Shown here: positions 56,501-64,000 of the stretch, one piece after another
Position numbering within the stretch: the first letter of the stretch is position 1
Layout of the letters: each line of letters starts with the position of its first letter
Assembly (NCBI GenBank): GCA_964036195.1
Contig: OZ038452.1
Span: forward strand, 8,426,704 to 8,490,703
Length of the DNA stretch: 64,000 nt
From: Sphaerolaimus hirsutus
Lineage: Eukaryota > Nematoda > Chromadorea > Monhysterida > Sphaerolaimidae
Reading direction: 5' to 3'
Made by a program: the position numbers and the translations under genes
The notes under the pieces: model-generated
The model's database searches: none
What the model saw: the letters and a program-made list of their open reading frames with translations, nothing else
Told to the model about the DNA's origin: nothing

Positions 56501-59500
56501 CTTTGAACACAATCATGGGCATGGTGGAGAACTGGATCATTTCTTCCGCCAGTTGCATAGCCTGGGCCTCCGATTGCCGCATTTGGTGCACCAGGGTAAA
56601 CACGATGTCCGCCTTCAAGTCGGTTCGCACCTTGTCCAACTCGATTTTCCACGCGTAGTGCCCCAGCTCGCGCCGGCTGATCTGAATAAACGTGTTGAAA
56701 AGGTTAGTACTGTTCCCCAAACTGTGATAATTCACTGACGCAAGGCTTATCTGAATCAACCTGGGGCAGTTCTCCTGGCGCCACTTTCGGAATGGCGGCT
56801 TTTTGTTCAGCGGTGCGGCCCTGACTGCGCATGCGTTCCACGATGTCGGGAAACACTGAGTAGTTGTACCATTTTTGCGTAATGCAAATGCGAAGTTTAC
56901 ATCTACATGGCCCGGAAAGGGTAAACTCACCGGACTCGTCTGCATAGTAGTCCATGTGCTTCAGAGTTGCGAAATTGAGCTCCATGATCCTCTTGTAGTA
57001 GTGCGCCCCGAGGTCCTCGTTTGACACGCCGCTCAGACGGCCGCCGTAAAGTATGCGCGCTTGGGTCAACGCTCTCTGAAAGGACAGTGAAACAGTGTTA
57101 CGTGTACGGTGTAAAACAAAGTTGCTTACTTGAAACTGAAAGTAAAAGATTGTTTTCACTTGCTGTAAAACGGAAACTGAAAGCTGTTTGCACTTGCACA
57201 AAAACAAATACTGCGAAATGTTTTGCACTTGCCAGAAAAGGGAAACAGATACATTTCCCGCACTTGCCGTAAAACGGCATACAGAAATTTGACACAGCAG
57301 TACTCGTCAACTGTAAACTGAGAAGTCTAAAACATGGTTAACCTTGAACTGCCGCTTTTTCGTGTCCCACATCGACTGCAACATGCCGCGGCGGGCCACC
57401 AGAGCGTTCTGGTTTGTTTTGGCGGACTCGTTCGCCACCTCGCGGGTCAACCACATCTTGTTGTCGGGGTAGTTGTCGTACGGGGGCTCGAAGTAGCTCT
57501 CCCTCGTGAAGTTGTTCCACGACCTGTTCACCGCCGGGTGATCGGACCGCTGAAAAAAGAAATGAAAGAATGGTTACAGAAAGGAATCTTTAACTCTCAA
57601 ATGAAAGTAAGCGGTAAACTGCAACTAACGTTCGTTTGCCTTTCCGGGTGATGCAGGTCGTACTTGGTGCACTCCTTCATGCTCCAGCACCTGTGAGTAA
57701 TGTACGTGTTCACAACGTCCATTTACTTGTGTGATAAAAAAATACAAACAGAAACAAACAGCGGGTATTTCTGGAACAGCTCGTGGAACTTCTCCCAGAA
57801 TTCTTCCGATTTCTCGGCCGGAATCAGCACGCTCGGCCGGCCTCCGACGCCGACGCGGCTCACATCGCCGGTAATCTGAGGTCACTCACACACCGTCTTA
57901 ACTGTCCAGTATACTGTTTCCAGCCATGCACGTTTGTAAATATCCTGTTAAATACAGGTAGCCTTCCGGCTAACCGTTTTATCATGATATTGTACGAATT
58001 GCAAGGCAAGCAACAGTTTACATTTACTTGCAGATGGTGTGTGACTGTCACCGGTTTTTTCGGTTTTTTCCCGGCCACTTTCAGCTTGCTCGGGCGCTTT
58101 TCAGTCTTTGACTGGGCCACCGCCAGCGACCGCTCATCGTCATCGGATGGCGTTTGCGACCCATCGTTGGGCCCGCGGCCGCGCGGCCCCAACGGATTCA
58201 TTTCCTGAGTTACGGGAGGTATGTGAGATTGTCACGTAACTGAAAATGTATGGGAAAGTCACAATTATGCACGATCCGGAACTATCCAAACCGAAGGGGT
58301 CCGAATCGTAAGCTACCTCTTGTTCATCATCCTCCTGGGCGAAGTCCTCCACCCAGTCCTTGTCCTTCTGTGGATCGTCCTCGTCCACTTGGCCATCCTG
58401 AAGCTGTTTCAGTTGCTTTGTGGCATTCACGCGAGAGCGGCGCACGCTGCTGTTGTTGCGGCCGATGACTGGCACTTGCTGTATACAAGAAAGTGCTACT
58501 GTAAATGCAAACTCTTCTTTTGAAAATGTCAAAAACGGTCATTTAAACGTACCACTTTAGCGACCTGTGCAGCCAGCGCCCTCGTTTGCTCCTCCAGTCT
58601 CTTGGCATTTTCCTTCCTCCGCCTTTCCATTTCCACGTCCACTGCGCTCGGTGGCGACTTGGCGGTCTGACTGTACCGCGGCGTGATGAAGTCGTCATCA
58701 TCGTCCTGCAGTTTACAACGCTAAGTTTACTGTTTCATGTAAAGAGAACTTAAAAAGAAGTTTACTACATCTGCGCATGCACATGGTAAACTGCAAACTT
58801 TGTGCTTGTAGGCATTCATAAATGTGTTTGGAACGGATTGCAGTTTACTTGAATGAGTTATGCCCCACTAATTGCGTTTGACATATACATTATTTTGGTG
58901 AACTGACATGCATTCAAAGCTGATTTATGACGTTTCCAGCACACAGTTTGCAGTTCAGCGTGTGTACCCAAGTTAAATTAACCTCCCAGTCGTCCCACTT
59001 CACCTTGGCGCGCCCATTTTCTTTTTTCACGCGTTCTTCGTGCAGGCTCCTTTTGCTTTTGGACGCCTTGCTCTTCAGCGCCACGTGTCGCTCGTACTCG
59101 AGCTTTGCCTGAGAGATATTTCAAAGTAGTGTTTTGCAGTGACAATTACACAGTGTTTTAAAACACAGTGTGTTTCAAATTCATGTATACAGCAAGACTC
59201 GCTGGTGGATTTTAGAACGGTACAAATCGTGGAATGTGTCTATATAGTTACTGCTTGAAAGATGAAAGATGCGGGTTCAAGTCCCTATCCCGATCCCCAT
59301 TCGTATGCCGATCCCGATCCCCATCCCGATCCCAATCCCCATCCCGATCCCAATCCCCATCCCGATCACGAAAAGTCAATCCACTTTGAACCGTACTGAC
59401 AATGACACACTGTTTTTAAACACAGTGTGTTCCAAATAGAGGATGCATTTATGTTCTGGCAACCCATAGCAACGCTTGGTTCGCTAGAGAGTTTTGAAAC

Positions 59501-62500
59501 GGTAGAAATAGTGCAACGTGTGTATATAGTTACTGCTTGAAACATGATAGATGTGGGTTCAAGTCCGTATCCCGATCCCCATTCGTATGCTTATCCCGAT
59601 CCCGATCCCGATCCCCATTCGTATGCCGATCCCGATCCCCATCCCCATCCCGATCCCCATCCCGATCCCCATCCCGATCCCCATCCCGATAAGTAAATTC
59701 CCTTTGAACCGTTTTGAAAATAACACACTGTTTTTAACACAGTGTGTTCAAAATATTGGGAAAGCTTGCACGTGTGGGCCTACACACGAATCGCAAGAAT
59801 CTCCATTTGTACTGTAGAAATAGTGGAATGTGTGTATATAAATGTGTGCTTGAAACATGAAAAAAGCGGGTTCAAGCAAATCACGTTTACTGTGAGGAAC
59901 GTGATTCCCATCCCGATTCCCATGCCCATCCCGATCCCGATCCCGATCCCGATCCCGAAAACTCAATCCCCCTTGAATTCTACTGACAATGACACACTGT
60001 TTAAGTACAGTGCGTTTCAAATAAATTTTCGCTGTAATATTTTCATGTAAATACACGAATATTTGCACAATTTGTTTTGCTGTATGGAAGAAATCGTGCA
60101 AGGTGTCTACAGTGTGTGCTTGAAACATGAAAGATTTGGGTTCAAGTCCCTATCCCAATCCCCATCCCGATCCCCATCCCGATCCCCATCCCGATCCCCA
60201 TCCCGATCCCCATCCCGATCCCCATCCCGATCCCGATCCCCATCCGTATGCCGATTCCCATGCCCATCCCAATCCCAATCCCGATCCCGATCCGGAAAAC
60301 TCAATCCCCTTTGAATCCTACTGCCAATGACACACTGTTTAACTACAGTGCGTTTCAAATAAATTTTCGCTGTAATATTTTCATGTAAATACACGAATAT
60401 TTCCAGATTTATAGTGTTTTGCTGTATGGAAGAAATCGTGCAAGGTTTCTACAGTGTGTGCTTGAAACATGAAAGATTTGGGTTCAAGCCAAAAATGTCC
60501 AAAACATTTCAACGTGAGAATGACACACGGTTGTTAAAAACCGCGTGTTTCAAATAATAGAAGGTAACTCAACCTGTCAACTGCACACAGGTATTTTTGG
60601 CATGACATTCATGTGTACAGTGCGTGCTTGAAACATGAATGATGTGGGTTCAAGCAAAAAATGTCCAAAATTTAAACGTCCAAAATTTAAATGTCCAAAA
60701 GTCAAACGTCACCTTCTCAGTCAGCGTCAGATCATACTCCGATGGCGGGTGGGCAGTCTGAAAAAAATTTAAGTCGGAAGTGCGCACACGTCTAACGTGT
60801 CATACAACAGAATAAAAGCAGTATGCCTAGCCTAACTGAACAACTTAATTCACTGGCAGTTGGGAACAAGAGCGTCATGTCGCAGCAAGGGCAGCAATCC
60901 AGCGGGCCTTACGCTGCGCAACAGTCGCAGTCCGATTTCAGTCGCACTTTCTCACATGGCATGTTCCAGTTTCCCGCCACAACGAACACCTCAGCCTACC
61001 CCTTTCCACCACCGCCCCCAAACAGGTGCTTGTGTACACATTTCAGTATCGTTTCTCTAAAGCTACCTGCCTATCAAGAACCAATTAAAATTTAAACAGC
61101 ACATTCTAATAAAGAATGTGCTCCAAATAGTGACGTATGATCGTTTTGGACAAGGATTTACGCAACAACATTCTGCTTGAGACTGCCACCAAACACTAAA
61201 AATGCATGCCATGATCATTTTCCCTGAAACATGACATTAGCGGGTTTCACTTTTCACACTGCTAAATGCTTTTTGTGATTGCAGGTGCAGCAAACAGTTC
61301 TTATGTGATAAGGTTTGTGTATGAGAAAATGTAACAGTGTGTACACAAGCACAGTTTTCGTTTTCCGGTACCCGGTGCGTCTACACCCAATCAAACAACA
61401 CAAGTGCAAAGCGGAACTTCAGTGTCCACAGCGGAAGGCATGAGTATTGACAGGAGGAGGAGGATGCAGGCCCCAGAATGACACCATTTCAAGCTGTTAG
61501 TTTACAGTGCAGTAAAAACTGACCATGTTGACAAAAATTTGTCCAAGTTGATCACGTGTTATTCTTCAAGAAATACGGTTTTTTCCCATTTCTTTCAAAA
61601 TGCAGATGGATGAGCTCATCAACTTCACGAAAACCACCGAGAACAACATCGTACACGTGAACACGCAAGTGCAGAAACTGGTGAACACAGTGAACCAGTT
61701 TACGGGCAAGATGCATATGGCCAGTAAAGCTACGGAGGTTCTGTTGGAACACACTAAGTTGCTCGAAAAGAAAGAGAAGGCTTATGAGCGCATGGTGACA
61801 GAGCTCGTTCCGCGTGACCTGCAGCGTACCCATCCTGTCAATCGCTACATGTGAAACACTGAACCAACTGATTCCCCCCTTTTTATACAGAGAACCGTGA
61901 TGTTCAGAAAGTACTGCTTAAAAGTGAACCGTTCTTGTAATAAATGTCTCGGAAAGCGCAACAGAAGTGCAAACTCACTTTACTATTGTCAAAATTCAAA
62001 TTTCGCTTCACGTCGGACGCTGTGGGCGTGGCTGTGTCAGCGGGTTTGCCCGGCGGTGCGGTCCGGACAGGCTCAGCGGGCTTGGCGGGCTCGGCGGGCA
62101 TGTCGGGCTCGGCATTCTCGGGTGGGTTCTGCTTATCCGCACACCACGGAACACGCTCGTTTGCACTCTGAAAAAATGAGAAATGTTGAAAGAATTTTGC
62201 ATTAGAAAAAGCTGTAAAGTAGCGCATGCACACGCTAGTTTACTGCCACATGTAGGTAAACTGATAAAGCAGCTTTGAACGCATTTCAGTTCACTGAAAT
62301 GGTTTATTCATTGACTGCAGTTGCCAGAGACATCACTGTATGAAACGCAAATGCGTTATAAGTTGAGGTATCAGTTTACAAAAATGTTGCGGTAAAGTAG
62401 TGTGTGCATGACCATTAGTACAACAGAAGCTGGATTACAGGGAAGCTAACTAACACCAAAGAATGACACCGAAAATGAGGGAAAAAAGGTATAGATGGTG

Positions 62501-63012
62501 CATGTACTTCAGCGATGTACATGCTTAATAATTAGTTGAAATCAGAATCCACCTTCCTTTCACCAAAACCGGGAAAGTGCACAGTTAATAGTCCTAGAAG
62601 CTACAAAAAACTTGAAACGGTAAGTGCCACTTACAGTTAAACTTACACTGTCGAACAGCCTACCTGCCATTCAGAAAGTTATTCGAAAAAAGTTAACAGT
62701 AAAATGGTAAACAGTGTCGGGCTAACGATATCCATCAGGCGACGCGGAAGCGAATCTGTGCGGTGGTAAATTGGAACGGGGCAAAACGGGCCCGGTGTCC
62801 TCGTCGTGTGCCGAATCCAACCGTCGTCACCGGGACCCGAGTGAACCCAGCCCTGGCCCTCGTCCAAAACATCTGCACAAAGAGCACGTTACAATGAATG
62901 TTTCGTTTCCATGTTAAACTGACAGTTAGAAAAGAGTACCGTCTTTGTACATGGCCGGCAACGGGGTAGTGCACGTGGGCATGGCCAACTCGTTCCGGAT
63001 TTCTTGCAGGGT
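53524..63012 (-). CDS. Large unidentified protein, at least 25 exons (1,182 aa visible)
   Basis: Not recognised. Minus-strand exons: 62940-63012, 62727-62872, 61979-62167, 60713-60757, 58983-59108, 58553-58705, 58317-58478, 58052-58204, 57760-57875, 57630-57690, 57343-57549, 56931-57075, 56761-56855, 56489-56681, 56096-56424, 55775-55921, 55530-55706, 55213-55386, 55031-55126, 54528-54809, 54355-54453, 54158-54274, 54007-54081, 53810-53950, 53524-53571 (stop). All joins keep phase and have GT-AG ends. The N-terminal half has charged, Lys-rich, coiled-coil-like stretches and acidic runs (WDDWEDDDDDF). The middle is more ordered (EEFWEKFHELFQKYP, YWHNVCQGNFYIMLGKL). The 56096-56424 exon holds three tandem octads beginning near DMAQDNAPI. 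The C-terminal third is Gln/Pro/Ser-rich with basic patches (ARKSAKKSKQ); the tail is EDYYEELEDFDD. Probably nuclear, by composition only. The 5' end lies beyond 63 kb. Confidence 0.75.
59150..60660. repeat. Tandem array of 170-340-bp units with GATCCCCATCCC microsatellite
   Basis: About six units each contain a palindrome like CACACTGTTTTTAAACACAG, then GCTTGAAACATGAAAGAT and GGGTTCAAGTCC, then a variable run of GATCCCCATCCC. Starts of the GCTTGAAA motif fall near 59253, 59536, 59850, 60118, 60460 and 60628. The array fills the intron between exons 60713 and 59108 of the large minus-strand gene. GGTTCAAGTCC resembles a tRNA T-arm/B box. Confidence 0.75.
60823..61854 (+). CDS. Small unidentified gene nested in an intron of the large gene
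   Basis: Plus strand, wholly inside the intron between exons 61979 and 60757 of the minus gene. Exon 1 60823-61025 starts MPSLTEQLNSLAVG and is Gln/Ser-rich ending in a proline run; donor AAACAG/GTGCTT. Exon 2 begins 61355 (acceptor AAGCACAG) in matching phase with FRFPVPGASTPN and reads to a stop near 61481, or is cut at an internal GT. Exon 3 61606-61854 (acceptor AAAATGCAG) reads MDELINFTKTTENN and is predicted helical (QVQKLVNTVNQFTG; KLLEKKEKAYERMV). AATAAA at 61939-61944 lies 85 bp after its stop. The link between exons 2 and 3 is unresolved. No family recognised. Confidence 0.5.
61939..61944 (+). promoter_or_regulatory. Polyadenylation signal of the nested gene
   Basis: AATAAA 85 bp after the stop at 61852-61854 on the plus strand. 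Confidence 0.5.
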
Positions 63013-63162
63013 CTGCGAAATAGGAGAAACATTTTGAGAAAATGTTTTGCAAAAGGAAATTAGCCATGTATAATTTTGTAAATACAAAATTATAAAATCA
63101 GAGCAGTTGAAGCCAGTTTCGATTCAGCCAATGTAATTCTCACTTTGTAAGAAACAATTAAA

Positions 63163-63960
63163 ATTTTAAGACAGTGAAAAAGTGGGCATTTTGATCGCTG
63201 AAAAATATATATATGGCACACACTGAGACATTTTTGATTCCAAGAATATACACCTTTCTAAGAACCAATTAAAATTGTCAGCCAGTGAAACAGTGAGAAA
63301 TTTGATGGCTGAAAAATATATATATGGAACAGACAGAGACATTTTCGATTCCATCAATCTACACCTTTCTAAGAACCAATTAAAATTGTCAGCCAGTGAA
63401 ACAGTGAGAATTTTGATGGCTGAAAAATATATATATGGCACACACTGAGACATTTTTGATCCCAACTTCTGATGCATGAGGTGAACAATTTTAAAAAGAT
63501 GGGAAAAAGTGATTTTACAGAAGGATTTTGGTATAACAAAAATTTAAATATGGAACCCACTTAGACATTTTTTGATTCCAAACATACCTGCAGAATGTGC
63601 AAAATTTTCAAAACAGAAACATGGGGAAATTTTATTTCACATGAAAGATTTTGGTTATACACAAATATAAATATGGAAGCCACTTAGACACTTTTGATTC
63701 CAACGGAATATGCAGAAGGTGAAAAATTTTCAAAAGAGAAACATGTGAAAAATGGATCTCACATGAAACATTTTGGTTGAACAAAACTATATATGGAACC
63801 CTGTCAGACACTTTTTGATTTCATACATATACGCAGAGTTTGCCAAAACTTAGAAACGGAATTATGGGAAAAAGTCATTTTACATGACCGATTTTTGGTA
63901 TAACAAAAATATAAATATGAGCCCATTTCCCTACTTTTTTGATTAGTATACGTCTCCATA
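63163..63960. repeat. Degenerating tandem repeat, unit about 130 bp
   Basis: Units share AACCAATTAAAATTGTCAGC, GATGGCTGAAAAATATATAT, GAGACATTTTTGATTCC. The first two and a half units are near-identical and later units diverge but keep GGAACCCACTTAGACA-type motifs. The ORF across it is a repeat translation. Confidence 0.8.
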
Positions 63961-64000
63961 TTTCACCAAAAAACAATCGTACTGAACTAACTTCGGCGGT

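Noticed and set aside
59253-59320. A tRNA gene near GGGTTCAAGTCC
   Set aside because: Only the T-arm-like box is present; no acceptor stem, D-arm or anticodon arm folds around it.
59560-59700. CRISPR-like regular repeats
   Set aside because: GATCCCCATCCC runs are a microsatellite without unique spacers, in a eukaryotic intron.
63166-63477. 103-codon repetitive ORF
   Set aside because: It translates 130-bp tandem repeats; the repeated peptide follows the DNA unit and there is no start or splice context.

Overview
This window is nuclear DNA from an animal, most likely an arthropod and probably an insect. Genes are split by GT-AG introns. Coding exons are GC-rich islands in AT-rich, transposon-filled introns, and the two recognisable host proteins are animal proteins. 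The species cannot be named from the sequence. Exons were found by reading codons across splice sites and keeping only joins that preserve phase.

Host genes, left to right. (1) 1.08-2.97 kb, plus: the 3' end of an unidentified gene (four exons, stop 2966-2968, AATAAA 3167). (2) 3.27-5.50 kb, minus: a complete beta-type sarcoglycan gene (eight exons, 319 residues), convergent with gene 1. (3) 5.77-36.6 kb, plus: a complete mitochondrial proline dehydrogenase gene (PRODH; sluggish-A in Drosophila) of eleven exons and 621 residues, head to head with the sarcoglycan with 261 bp between start codons. PRODH intron 9 is 22.7 kb. (4) 46.5-51.8 kb, plus: exons of a multi-pass membrane protein, not identified. 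(5) 53.5-63.0 kb, minus: at least 25 phase-consistent exons of a large Lys/Ser/Gln-rich protein (at least 1,182 residues, C-terminus included), not identified, with a small plus-strand gene nested in one intron at 60.8-61.9 kb.

Mobile DNA. PRODH intron 9 holds a nested pile on the minus strand: a decayed LINE whose upstream ORF combines an SGNH-esterase-like domain, several membrane segments and the start of an APE endonuclease; an upstream block of spliced exons with coiled-coil, RRM-like and RGG regions; two near-identical Penelope-like elements with an N-terminal GIY-YIG domain; and a 3.6 kb DNA element with a 9-bp target duplication inside the LINE RT, which itself carries a hAT-like element that has swallowed a BEL/Pao pol fragment. 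Elsewhere there are at least seven hAT-like non-autonomous elements with 8-bp duplications (three in one family in PRODH introns), a Tc1/mariner-like and a PIF/Harbinger-like MITE, foldback elements, and two related satellite-cored families (GGCGCC and GGCACC types) sharing the end motif AGTGATGGAA.

The most interesting signal is a small terminal-inverted-repeat family (CACTCCCAGACC...TGTAAAATG) that lies in, or makes up, introns of four different genes. In the sarcoglycan gene one copy forms the whole of intron 2: it interrupts a conserved coding stretch, is flanked by a CAGGT duplication that supplies both splice sites, and its removal restores the reading frame. This is the expected mark of an introner, a transposon that creates introns. 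Long stretches not listed (for example 40.0-41.1 and 52.5-53.4 kb) are AT-rich sequence in which I see no supported feature.
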